From NCBI GenBank assembly GCA_019096065.1, contig JAGUCH010000002.1, positions 136,501 through 200,500 of the forward strand: a DNA stretch of 64,000 nt, in the 5' to 3' direction. The notes beneath the pieces were generated by a model, which worked only from the letters and a program-made list of their open reading frames with translations, had not been told where the DNA came from and searched no databases. The stretch is from Paracyclopina nana. Taxonomy: Eukaryota > Arthropoda > Copepoda > Cyclopoida > Cyclopettidae. Positions 12,600-24,256 of this stretch are shown here, piece after piece (the stretch's first letter is position 1; every line of letters starts with the position of its first letter). Position numbers and translations under genes: made by a program.

Positions 12600-14400
12600 C
12601 CTATCCTTGCGCACCCTCTTTTAAGCGCATTTATACCGGCTGGTCAGGAAAAAACTTTTTTCTTGCTAAAATACTTGTCCTCATGTGCTCAGGGGGTCAA
12701 TGACCTGTTTAAATTCTCGCGCGCCCTCATTTCAGTGCTTTAATGCCGGCCCGCCAGGAAAAAACTTTTTTCTTGCCAAATTACTTGTCCTCATGTGCTC
12801 AGGGGGTCAATGACCTGTTTAAATTCTCGCGCGCCCTCATTTCAGCGCTTTAATGCCGGCCTGCCAGGAAAAAACTTTTTTCTAGCCAAATTTCTTGTCC
12901 TCATGTGCTCAGGGGGTCAATGACCTGTTTAAATTCTCGCGTGCCCTCATTTCAGCGCTTTAATGCCGGCCTGCCAGGAAAAAACTTTTTTCTAGCCAAA
13001 TTACTTGTCCTCATGTGCTCAGGGGGTCAATGACCTGTTTAAATTCTCTGGCGGGGTCAATGACCTGTTTAAATTCTCGCGCGCCCTCATTTCAGCGCTT
13101 TAATGCCGGCCTGCCAGGAAAAAACTTTTTTCTTGCCAAATTACTTGTCCTCATGTGCTCAGGGGGTCAATGACCTGTTTAAATTCTCGCGTGCCCTCAT
13201 TTCAGCGCTTTAATGCCGGCCTGCCAGGAAAAAACTTTTTTCTAGCCAAATTTCTTGTCCTCATGTGCTCAGGGGGTCAATGACCTGTTTAAATTCTCGC
13301 GCGCCCTCATTTCAGCGCTTTAATGCCGGCCCGCCAGGAAAAAACTTTTTTCTTGCCAAATTACTTGTCCTCATGTGCTCAGGGGGTCAATGACCTGTTT
13401 AAATTCTCGCGCGCCCTCATTTCAGCGCTTTAATGCCGGCCTGCCAGGAAACAACTTTTTTCTAGCCAAATTACTTGTCCTCATGTGCTCAGGGGGTCAA
13501 TGACCTGTTTTAATTCTCTGGCGGGGTCAATGACCTGTTTAAATTCTCGCGCGCCCTCATTTCAGCGCTTTAATGCCGGCCTGCCAGGAAAAAACTTTTT
13601 TCTTGCCAAATTACTTGTCCTCATGTGCTCAGGGGATCAATGACCTGTTTAAATTCTCGCGTGCCCTCATTTCAGCGCTTTAATGCCGGCCTGCCAGGAA
13701 AAAACTTTTTTCTAGCCAAATTACTTGTCCTCATGTGCTCAGGGGGTCAATGACCTGTTTAAATTCTCTGGCGGGGTCAATGACCTGTTTAAATTCTCGC
13801 GCGCCCTCATTTCAGCGCTTTAATGCCGGCCTGCCAGGAAAAAACTTTTTTCTTGCCAAATTACTTGTCCTCATGTGCTCAGGGGGTCAATGACCTGTTT
13901 AAATTCTCGCGTGCCCTCATTTCAGCGCTTTAATGCCGGCCTGCCAGGAAAAAACTTTTTTCTAGCCAAATTACTTGTCCTCATGTGCTCAGGGGGTCAA
14001 TGACCTGTTTAAATTCTCTGGCGGGGTCAATGACCTGTTTAAATTCTCGCGCGCCCTCTATTCAGCGCTTTAATGCCGGCCCGCCAGGAAAAAACTTTTT
14101 TCTAGCCAAATTTCTTGTCCTCATGTGCTCAGGGGGTCAATGACCTGATTTAATTCTCCGGCGGGGTCAATGACCTGTTTAAATTCTCGCGCGCCCTCTA
14201 TTCAGCGCTTTAATGCCAGCCCGCCAGGAAAAAACTTTTTTCTAGCCAAATTTCTTGTCCTCAGGTGCTCAGGGGGTCAATGACCTGTTTGAATTCTCGC
14301 GCGCCCTCATTTAAGCGCTTATATACTGGCCTGCCAGAAAAACTTTTTTCTTGCTACAAAACTTGTCCTCATGTGCTCAGGGGGTCAATGACCTGTTAAA
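12600..14400 (+). repeat. 110-bp satellite, left arm
   Basis: The word AGGGGGTCAATGACCTG recurs at 12691, 12801, 12911 and 13021, an exact 110-bp period. Several units are followed by a ~31-bp extra block (TCTGGCGGGGTCAATGACCT) that duplicates the end of the unit. About 15 units, most differing at only one or two positions, with the outermost units more diverged. Confidence 0.95.
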
Positions 14401-14479
14401 ATTATCATGCGCCCTCACAAAAGCGATTAAATGCCAGCCAATCTGTTTTGAGAAGCGTCAGTTGCTTACTACTAAGCTT

Positions 14480-15815
14480 TTCAATTTTTCTTGCTTCAAA
14501 TTAACAGCTGTCATTGACTTTTTGACTCACAATTGACCGAGTCAAGAATTTCACGCATTCTTAACATTTATGGAGTAGTAGAACGCGATGTGCAAGTTTT
14601 TGCATTTGCGAATTCAAAATGAGGCAAAAGTTTGACTTTGCCTCACATTATGAGTCAAGTTGCCTCAAATAAACAGCTGTCATTGAATTTTTGACTCACA
14701 ATTAACCAAGTCAAGAATTTCGCGCATTCTTAGCAGTTATGGAGCAGCATAATGCGATGCGCAAGTTTTCGCAATTGCAAATTCAAAATGAGTCAAAAGT
14801 TTGACTTTGCCTCACATTATGAGTCATGTTGCCTCAAATAAACTGCTGTCATTGAATTGTTGACTCACAATTGGCCAAGTCAAGAATTTCGCGCATTCTT
14901 AGCAGTTATGGAGCAGCATAATGCGATGTGCAAGTTTTTGCATTTGCGAATTCAAAATGAGGCAAAAGTTTGACTTTGCCTCACATTATGAGTCAAGTTG
15001 CCTCAAATAAACAGCTGTCATTGAATTGTTGACTCACAATTGACCAAGTCAAGAATTTTGCGCATTCTTAGCAGTTATGGAGTAGCATAATGCGATGCGC
15101 AAGTTTTCGCATTTGCAAATTCAAAATGAGTCAAAAGTTTGACTTTGCCTCACATTATGAGTCAAGTTGCCTCAAATAAACAGCTGTCATTGAATTGTTG
15201 ACTCACAATTGACCAAGTCAAGAATTTTGCGCATTCTTAGCAGTTATGGAGTAGCATAATGCGATGCGCAAGTTTTCGCATTTGCAAATTCAAAATGAGT
15301 CAAAAGTTTGACTTTGCCTCACATTATGAGTCAAGTTGCCTCAAATAAACAGCTGTCATTGAATTGTTGACTCACAATTGACCGAGTCAAGAATTTCGCG
15401 CATTCTTAGCATTTATGGAGTAGTAGAACGCGATGTGCAAGTTTTTGCATTTGCGAATTCAAAATGAGGCAAAAGTTTGACTTTGCCTCACATTATGAGT
15501 CAAGTTGCCTTAAATAAACAGCTGTCATTGAATTGTTGACTCACAATTGACCAAGTCAAGAATTTTGCGCATTCTTAGCAGTTATGGAGTAGCATAATGC
15601 GATGCGCAAGTTTTCGCATTTGCAAATTCAAAATGAGTCAAAAGTTTGACTTTGCCTCACATTATAAGTCAAGTTGCCTCAAATAAACAGCTGTCATTGA
15701 ATTGTTGACTCACAATTGGCCAAGTCAAGAATTTCGCACATTCTTAGCAGTTATGGAGTAGTATAACGCGATGCGCAAGTTTCAAATTGCAATTGCAATT
15801 CAAAATGAGTCAAAA
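14480..15815 (+). repeat. ~168-bp satellite
   Basis: Eight units marked by CAGCTGTCATTGAATT (positions 14681, 14847, 15012, 15180, 15347, 15517, 15685). Units contain GCGATGCGCAAGTTTTCGCA and TTTGACTTTGCCTCACATTA. Related units recur at 59990-60420. Confidence 0.92.
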
Positions 15816-15816
15816 C

Positions 15817-17816
15817 TATGGCTTAGTCTTTCGCAAGTTTTGTATTGTCACGCTATTTAAGAGTGAGAATCCCATAGCATTGCAGAATGAGTCTAGTGGC
15901 TCCGACAGCTTTTCAAAAATCGTATGGACCATCTTGAGGGGCTACCCCTAGATACTCACTGTACCAAAGGGTTTTGCCCTTGGACCCCTGGGAGGGGAGA
16001 TACACGCCCCCAAAGTTTGGAGACATTCTTATGTAGTAAAACTTTGGACCCCCCTGGTGGCCACATGAGGCAACTTTTATCAACCCATTTTTTGTGCATT
16101 GTTATATCCCCTAAGGGTCTCTTGGGAAATGGGATAAAAGTTGTCGTCATGCATGCCCACTGTGCTCCAGGGGGCAATATGTTATTTTTAGGGGGTAACT
16201 TTGGCGCAAAATTGAGGAACCTTCCCGCGGATGAATTTTTTTCATTTTTTGCACAGAGTCAGCCAAAGGTTAGTACTTTTAAATAAAAGAATAAAAAAAT
16301 GACCCTTTTTTGTTTGGAGCCAGATATTGTCCGTCAAAGTTTTGCTAATTTTAGCCAATATAACTTTGTTTTACAGACTTCAGAATTATGGCCTGAAAAA
16401 GAAATTTTATTATAATTATGATATGTTGTGAACAATTTTTGTTATGGTCATTTTTTGTTTGGGCAGCATCTGGGGGTACTTCCTGAATAAAAGTTTTATG
16501 ACTTTTTGAAAAAATGGTTTAATTAAAAAACCTTAGTTTCTGATTGGTAAAATAAAAATGCATGAATTGGAAATGAAATTTTGTTATAAATATGGGGTAT
16601 AAGGAGCAACTTTTAATATTGTCATACTTTGGTGTTCTCAATTTTAGGGGCAGTTATTTGATAATAACTAATACATTTACTGTTAAACTACCCCCAAAAA
16701 TGATCCAACATTATCATAGCAAAAATAAAAGTTGTTGAATATAGCACATATTTATAATAAAATTTCATTTTCAGCTCAATATATTCAAGTTCATATAACA
16801 AATATATAAGTTTAAACAAGACTGATGTATGTTTATTATAAAAGTATCTTAAAAAGCCATCAAACCTCATCTTAGTAAAAATAAAAGTTGCTTGCCACAG
16901 CCAATAATTATAATAAAATTTCATTTTTAGAGGTGAAAAATAAATTATGTAACATACAAACGTAATTCTTGCAATTAACACCATTTTTTCAATAAACCAT
17001 AAAACTTTTATTCAGGAAGTACCCCAACCAAAACAAAAAATGACCATAATAACAATTGTTCACAACATATCATAATTATAATAAAATTTCTTTTTCAGGC
17101 CATAATTCTGAAGTCTGTAAAACAAAGTTATATTGGCTAAAATTAGCAAAACTTTGACGGACAATATCTGGCTCCAAACAAAAAAGGGTCATTTTTTTAT
17201 TCTTTTATTTAAAAGTACTAACCTTTGGCTGACTCTGTGCAAAAAATGAAAAAAATTCATCCGCGGGAAGGTTCCTCAATTTTGCGCCAAAGTTACCCCC
17301 TAAAAATAACATATTGCCCCCTGGAGCACAGTGGGCATGCATGACGACAACTTTTATCCCATTTCCCAAGAGACCCTTAGGGGATATAACAATGCACAAA
17401 AAATGGGTTGATAAAAGTTGCCTCATGTGGCCACCAGGGGGGTCCAAAGTTTTACTACATAAGAATGTCTCCAAACTTTGGGGGCGTGTATCTCCCCTCC
17501 CAGGGGTCCAAGGGCTAAACCCTTTGGTACAGTGAGTATCTAGGGGTAGCCCCTCAAGATGGTCCATAAGATTTTTGAAAAGCTGTCGGAGCCACTAGAC
17601 TCATTCTTCAATGCTATGGGATTCTCACTCTTAAATAGCTCATAGCATAAAATGTATTTAAATAGCCTCTGAACGTACTTAAATAGCTCATAGCATAAAA
17701 TGTATTTAAATAGCCTCTGAACGTACTTAAATAGCTGCTATTTAAATACGTTTTATGTTATGAGCTATTTTTAAAAATCGCGTGACTCTACAAAACTTGC
17801 GAAAGACTAAGCATAT
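15817..17816. mobile_element. 2-kb palindromic element nested in the 168-bp satellite
   Basis: Left arm 15817-16530 and right arm 17010-17816 are near-identical inverted copies. The ends share GCTTAGTCTTTCGCAAGTTT (left starts 15821, right ends 17812) and satellite sequence resumes on both sides. The right arm has about 120 extra bp near its outer end (17641-17760), made of two direct 58-bp repeats and a hairpin. Both arms carry a mirror 120-codon open frame (15924-16286 + and 17205-17567 -), differing by about one residue; it resembles nothing I know and I do not call it a gene. Confidence 0.75.
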
Positions 17817-17829
17817 GAGTCAAGTTGCC

Positions 17830-20413
17830 CAAGACCAGACTAGTCTCCCAGTGCAAAAACTAACTGAAACTAGCATATTTTTTGGCAACCTTTTTGAGCT
17901 GGGAGCGAAACTCACGTAACGTGAGTAATTACTGGAGCAAAATTGCATTTTTTGACAAAGGCCAAAATTAAGCCTTTGCTTCACCTAGTTCTACCAGACT
18001 AGTCTCCCAGTGCAAAAACTAACTGAAACTAGCATATTTTTTGGCAACTTTTTTGAGCTGGGAGCGAAACTCGCGTAACGTATTACTTACTGGAGCAAAA
18101 TTGCATTTTTTGACAAAGGCCAAAATTAAGCCTTTGCTTCACCTAGTTCTACCAGACTAGTCTCCCAGTGCAAAAACTAACTGAAACTAGCATATTTTTT
18201 GGCAACTTTTTTGAGCTGGGAGCGAAACTCGCGTAACGTATTACTTACTGGAGCAAAATTGCATTTTTTGACAAAGGCCAAAATTAAGCCTTTGCTTCAC
18301 CTAGTTCTACCAGACTAGTCTCCCAGTGCAAAAACTAACTGAAACTAGCATATTTTTTGGCAACTTTTTTGAGCTGGGAGCGAAACTCGCGTAACGTATT
18401 ACTTACTGGAGCAAAATTGCATTTTTTGACAAAGGCCAAAATTAAGCCTTTGCTTCACCTAGTTCTACCAGACTAGTCTCCCAGTGCAAAAACTAACTGA
18501 AACTAGCATATTTTTTGGCAACTTTTTTGAGCTGGGAGCGAAACTCACGTAACGTGAGTAATTACTGGAGCAAAATTGCATTTTTTGACAAAGGCCAAAA
18601 TTAAGCCTTTGCTTCACCTAGTTCTACCAGACTAGTCTCCCAGTGCAAAAACTAACTGAAACTAGCATATTTTTTGGCAACTTTTTTGAGCTGGGAGCGA
18701 AACTCGCGTAACGTATTACTTACTGGAGCAAAATTGCATTTTTTGACAAAGGCCAAAATTAAGCCTTTGCTTCACCTAGTTCTACCAGACTAGTCTCCCA
18801 GTGCAAAAACTAACTGAAACTAGCATATTTTTTGGCAACTTTTTTGAGCTGGGAGCGAAACTCACGTAACGTGAGTAATTACTGGAGCAAAATTGCATTT
18901 TTTGACAAAGGCCAAAATTAAGCCTTTGCTTCACCTAGTTCTACCAGACTAGTCTCCCAGTGCAAAAACTAACTGAAACTAGCATATTTTTTGGCAACTT
19001 TTTTGAGCTGGGAGCGAAACTCGCGTAACGTATTACTTACTGGAGCAAAATTGCATTTTTTGACAAAGGCCAAAATTAAGCCTTTGCTTCACCTAGTTCT
19101 ACCAGACTAGTCTCCCAGTGCAAAAACTAACTGAAACTAGCATATTTTTTGGCAACTTTTTTGAGCTGGGAGCGAAACTCACGTAACGTGAGTAATTACT
19201 GGAGCAAAATTGCATTTTTTGACAAAGGCCAAAATTAAGCCTTTGCTTCACCTAGTTCTACCAGACTAGTCTCCCAGTGCAAAAACTAACTGAAACTAGC
19301 ATATTTTTTGGCAACTTTTTTGAGCTGGGAGCGAAACTCGCGTAACGTATTACTTACTGGAGCAAAATTGCATTTTTTGACAAAGGCCAAAATTAAGCCT
19401 TTGCTTCACCTAGTTCTACCAGACTAGTCTCCCAGTGCAAAAACTAACTGAAACTAGCATATTTTTTGGCAACTTTTTTGAGCTGGGAGCGAAACTCACG
19501 TAACGTGAGTAATTACTGGAGCAAAATTGCATTTTTTGACAAAGGCCAAAATTAAGCCTTTGCTTCACCTAGTTCTACCAGACTAGTCTCCCAGTGCAAA
19601 AACTAACTGAAACTAGCATATTTTTTGGCAACTTTTTTGAGCTGGGAGCGAAACTCACGTAACGTGAGTAATTACTGGAGCAAAATTGCATTTTTTGACA
19701 AAGGCCAAAATTAAGCCTTTGCTTCACCTAGTTCTACCAGACTAGTCTCCCAGTGCAAAAACTAACTGAAACTAGCATATTTTTTGGCAACTTTTTTGAG
19801 CTGGGAGCGAAACTCGCGTAACGTATTACTTACTGGAGCAAAATTGCATTTTTTGACAAAGGCCAAAATTAAGCCTTTGCTTCACCTAGTTTTGACCAGA
19901 CTAGTCTCCCAGTGCAAAAACTAACTGAAACTAGCATATTTTTTGGCAACCTTTTTGAGCTGGGAGCGAAACTCACGTAACGTGAGTAATTACTGGAGCA
20001 AAATTGCATTTTTTGACAAAGGCCAAAATTAAGCCTTTGCTTCACCTAGTTCTACCAGACTAGTCTCCCAGTGCAAAAACTAACTGAAACTAGCATATTT
20101 TTTGGCAACTTTTTTGAGCTGGGAGCGAAACTCGCGTAACGTGAGTAATTACTGGAGCAAAATTGCATTTTTTGACAAAGGCCAAAATTAAGCCTTTGCT
20201 TCACCTAGTTTTGACCAGACTAGTCTCCCAGTGCAAAAACTAACTGAAACTAGCATATTTTTTGGCAACTTTTTTGAGCTGGGAGCGAAACTCGCGTAAC
20301 GTATTACTTACTGGAGCAAAATTGCATTTTTTGACAAAGGCCAAAATTAAGCCTTTGCTTCACCTAGTTCTACCAGACTAGTCTCCCAGTGCAAAAACTA
20401 ACTGAAACTAGCA
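17830..20413 (+). repeat. ~159-bp satellite
   Basis: About 16 units marked by GACTAGTCTCCCAGTGC (17837, 17997, 18155 and so on). Two unit types alternate irregularly, differing at CACGTAACGTGAGTAATTAC versus CGCGTAACGTATTACTTAC; otherwise units are nearly identical. The last unit breaks off within AACTAGCAT and joins the 110-bp satellite. Diverged relatives lie at 58490-59760 (reverse sense) and in an intron of both kinase genes. Confidence 0.95.
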
Positions 20414-21125
20414 TTAAAGCGCTGAATAGAGGGCGCGCGAGAATTTAAACAGGTCATTGACCCCGCGCGAGAATTTTAGCAGATCATTGACCCCCTGAGC
20501 ACATGAGGACAAGAAATTTGGCAAGAAAAAAGTTTTTTCCTGGTGGGCCGGCATTAAAGCGCTAAATAGAGGGCGCGCGAGAATTAAAACAGGTCATTGA
20601 CCCCCTGAGCACATGAGGACAAGAAATTTGGCTAGAAAAAAGTTTTTTCCTGGCGGGCCGGCATTAAAGCGCTGAATAGAGGGCGCGCGAGAATTAAAAC
20701 AGGTCATTGACCCCCTGAGCACATGAGGACAAGAAATTTGGCAAGAAAAAAGTTTTTTCCTGGTGGGCCGGCATTAAAGCGCTAAATAGAGGGCGCGCGA
20801 GAATTAAAACAGGTCATTGACCCCCTGAGCACATGAGGACAAGAAATTTGGCTAGAAAAAAGTTTTTTCCTGGCGGGCCGGCATTAAAGCGCTGAATAGA
20901 GGGCGCGCGAGAATTAAAACAGGTCATTGACCCCCTGAGCACATGAGGACAAGAAATTTGGCTAGAAAAAAGTTTTTTCCTGGCGGGCCGGCATTATAGC
21001 GCTAAATAGAGGGCACGCGAGAATTTAAACAAGTCATTGACCCCGCGCGAGAATTTTAACAGGTCATTGACCCCCTGAGCACATGAGGACAAGAAATTTG
21101 GCTAGAAAAAAGAGCACATGAGGAC
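20414..21125 (-). repeat. 110-bp satellite, right arm (inverted)
   Basis: Reverse complement of the left-arm satellite: CAGGTCATTGACCCCCTGAG and AAAGTTTTTTCCTGG recur with a 110-bp period, about six units. Unit variants (GGGCCGGCATTAAAGCGCT) match those at the inner end of the left arm, around 14040-14240. Confidence 0.92.
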
Positions 21126-21305
21126 AAGAAATTTGGGGTTGGGAGCATAGCTTTTTTGGGTGAGCTGATTTTGGTGATTGTGTGCATTCAATAAGCTGGG
21201 CAAGGCGCGCGATCTGAGCTTTTTGTTGCACTTGCCTAGCTTGGTAGCGGGCGAGCCAATTTCGGGGATTCTGTGCGCTGGATATCTGGCCACTGCCGCA
21301 AATGC

Positions 21306-24256
21306 GAGCTCTTCTCTCTGTAGTAGAAAGCTCAAGATCAGCTGATAAAGAGTCTTCAAGCATAAAGTAACAAAGACAGTTGCAGTCAACTGTCAGGGTT
21401 TGCCGGAAAAAAGCCCAGACTTTTTTTTTGCTTGCCAGCCTTAAAAAATTGCAAAATATCCAATTGCAAATACAGAGAGGTAAGATACACTTGAAATACA
21501 TTGATCTATTGAAAAATACATAATTAGGTCAAGGTTGAGTTTAATGTGTTCTTAATAGATGAAATACAGTCAAACATTCTCTAGATGTATTTGGATACAT
21601 TTGCAAATGTATTTTCTTTGTTGATTCGCGGAAAAAAGGAAAGCAAGATGGAATTTTTTGGGTGCCGGCTTAATTTGCTCTGAGAGCCATAAAAGCTTTT
21701 CTCGTCTGTTGCATTCCCCGCAAAAAAGTGTGTCAAATGTATTTGTCTGTATTTTGAATACATGCAAAAATCAGCAGTGTAGACTTCTATTTAAAACTAT
21801 TCATAATCAGACAAAATACAAGCAAATGTTAGCAGTACTTTTTTTAAATGTATTCATTAAAAAATGCAAAAAAAAATTATATCAATTCCAATACATTTAC
21901 TATAGTATTTTTTCTTAAATGTATTTGGATCATAAGTGACAAAATGCATTTAATGTTTTCCATTTTGAGCCCAAATTTTCATGCATTAATTTGAAAATGT
22001 ATTTGGACCTGAAATGATAAAATACACAAAAAATGTATTCAATGTATTCCAATAATGGTTAAAATGTATTCTTACATTTGCACTAAAAAGGATTAATACA
22101 TTTCTGTAATTAGACTCTATGTATTCAGGGGATTGTATTTTTTTCATGATTTTAATTTAAATTGTATTTTACAGAATAGTATTTTAGTCTTAATGTAAGC
22201 CGAGTTACCAAGCCAAGCCTATTTTCTCATGATTATAAAGTTGTGGTCATCTACTCACCAAGGGAAGAGTAGATGAACACACTCTACTGAAAAAGCCTTT
22301 CTATTTCGGGAAAAGCCCGGATTTTTTCAGCTTCTCATATCAAGAATAATAAAAAAATAAAAAGAGCTGAGCTATGCACAGTGGATTTTTTGGCCTTTTT
22401 GGCGCGCGTTGAAAAATCAAAAATAATCCATTGTGTTTGTTCCTTTGTTTGGCCGCGGCTTTTCCAGGTCAACAAGCCAATGTTTTGTAATTTAAAAAGT
22501 CCGGGAAAAATGTGGCAGAAATGTCAACAATTTGTAGTTGCTTTTTTTCATGTACTACAATTGTAATTTGTCTTTTTGAACTTGAATTTGCTTTGACATT
22601 TCTTGTTTGCAACAATCATCTAACGAGGAAAATAAACAAATCTTTCAACCGAGTGCACACAGTGGATTTTTCCCCTCTCATCAAAAACTGCAACTCTTAA
22701 TATACATAATTAATAATCAGGTTGCAAAATAGTAATTATAACAAGTAAAAAATAAGGTCTTTTGAGCTCAAAAATCCACTGTGGAATGGTAATAAAATCT
22801 AGCCCACAAAAATGAAAAGTTAAAAAATTACATAATTGCTTTTTTTATTGTTTTATTGGCCCGAAAAGTGAAATTATCATGAAATGTGGCTTATTTTTTA
22901 AAATTTAATTTTGAAAGCCAACTTTAAAATCTTTTGAATTTGAAGAAAAGATATTTTAAGATAAAAAAGTTAAATTCTAAAAAGTTACATAACCTTTTAA
23001 ATTCCAAAAAGTTAAATAACCTTTTAAATTCCAAAAGGTTACATATCATTTTTAAATGATAAAAGGTTAAACATAATTAAATTATAAAAAATCAATTATG
23101 ATTTAAATGATAAAAAGTTGAATATCATTTAAATTATAAATATCATTTCTAAAAAATCTATTATGGCTTGATTTCTAAGGAATTAAACACTATTTAAATT
23201 CTATGAAATATTACATAAATTCTCAAGAAATTAAATAATTTTAATAATTTTAAAAGAAAGATTTTGTCAACTTTTCTGAGGCAAGAAAATGATTAGGTTA
23301 GCTCCCGGCTAGCCAAATTATAGCGTTGATGCTCCGGTTTTGCCCCGAGCTGGAAAAAAGCAATAATCACAGTGGGCTGCACTGAGGGGCGTCGCAAAAC
23401 AAATGATGACGCTAAATAATTTCAGCACGAAATTCACTTTAGCAGCGGAATTCCCCACTGTATATTTACTTGAGCCCAGACCAGTTAATTTCCCCAAAAA
23501 GGGGGCCCCGCAATCCCCTAAATATTTCATTACACCATAAATGCTTGTTTATGCTAGTGAGTGCCAAGAATTGTGTGTCACAGTTTTAAAACTGGAAAAG
23601 TAAACAAACTGTGTGAAATCATTAATATTATGATGATCTTGTCTTTATATTGCACTAAATTCAGTCGAGTTTGTGGTGAGCAGATAAAATGTGAAAACTT
23701 TTCCATTGCCAAAAAAATGTAAGAACTTTTTAATAAAATCATCAAATTAAATCAAATTATGTAAAATAAAACAATGTTTTTCAAATACTTTTTAATTAGC
23801 TTATTCAAAAGCAAATTAAGTTTAAAAAATATCTTTAATCAAAACACTCTTTTTTTAAAATGAATTATAATCAACAACCTAATTAAAAAGTATTTTTTGA
23901 AGAAAATAGCTTACACCTAAATACTTTAAATAAAAATGTTCATGTTTTAACTTTTTGTCTAGATAAGCACGCAATTTTCAACAGTTTTCAAAATATTTAA
24001 AAATATTACTTTTTTAGAAAAGCACTCAAAAATCAATAACTAAATTTATTTCATTTTTTAAATAAGTAACAAAAAATAAAAAAATAGAGCATCTCTAAAA
24101 AAATACACTTTTTGAATTCTGAAAAATATTTTAAATTTTTTTTTTATTGCCCTTGTTTTCAGAAGTGGACCCAAGTGGAGCATAAGTTGGGCTTGTGCTA
24201 GTGTAAATTCGTGCCCACTTCGAGCCCAGATTACAAGGGGGAAACGCGTATTCAAA
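21306..24256. other. AT-rich gene-poor stretch upstream of the SLC16-like gene
   Basis: 21480-22150 is rich in repeated AATACATTT/AAATGTATT words on both strands. 22800-23250 and 23700-24150 are very AT-rich, with repeated TTAAATTCCAAAAAGTT words. 23280-23530 is less AT-rich and has open frames without recognisable content. I see no gene. The final ~200 bp should include the promoter and 5' untranslated region of the gene starting at 24257. Confidence 0.5.
22377..22783. mobile_element. Short element with CACAGTG inverted termini
   Basis: The left end CACAGTGGATTTTT (22377) is mirrored by AAAAATCCACTGTG ending at 22783. A further CACAGTGGATTTTTCCCC lies inside at about 22657. The element is 407 bp without a plausible gene. 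CACAGTG is the terminal motif type of Transib elements, but the 5-bp flanks (CTATG and GAATG) match only in their last three bases, so a target duplication is not established. Confidence 0.45.

Larger units (their letters stand above)
12498..21305. mobile_element. 8.8-kb foldback (FB/Galileo-like) composite element with satellite arms
   Basis: The outer ends are inverted copies: 12498-12600 (GGCAGTGGCCAGATATCCAG, then CGCACAGAATCCCCGAAATT) matches the reverse complement of 21197-21305. Inside them the same 110-bp satellite lies in opposite orientation on the two arms (12600-14400 and 20414-21125). The centre holds a ~168-bp satellite, a nested 2-kb palindrome and a ~159-bp satellite. No transposase is visible. 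Long inverted arms made of tandem repeats are the defining architecture of Drosophila FB and Galileo elements; assignment to that class is inference, and I could not identify a target-site duplication. Confidence 0.65.

Noticed and set aside
15924-17567. Two mirror 120-codon open frames in the 2-kb palindrome
   Set aside because: They exist twice because the arms are inverted copies, have no recognisable domain or splice context, and overlap other open frames; treated as non-coding element sequence.
17830-20413. Possible CRISPR array (regular ~159-bp direct repeats)
   Set aside because: Whole units repeat without unique spacers, the genome is eukaryotic and no cas genes are present; this is satellite DNA.
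12600-21125. Possible centromere or telomere region
   Set aside because: The arrays are short, flanked by genes and arranged as inverted arms; no telomeric short repeat is seen.
23318-23530. 70-codon minus-strand open frame in a less AT-rich island
   Set aside because: No recognisable domain, no splice partners and no similarity to neighbours.
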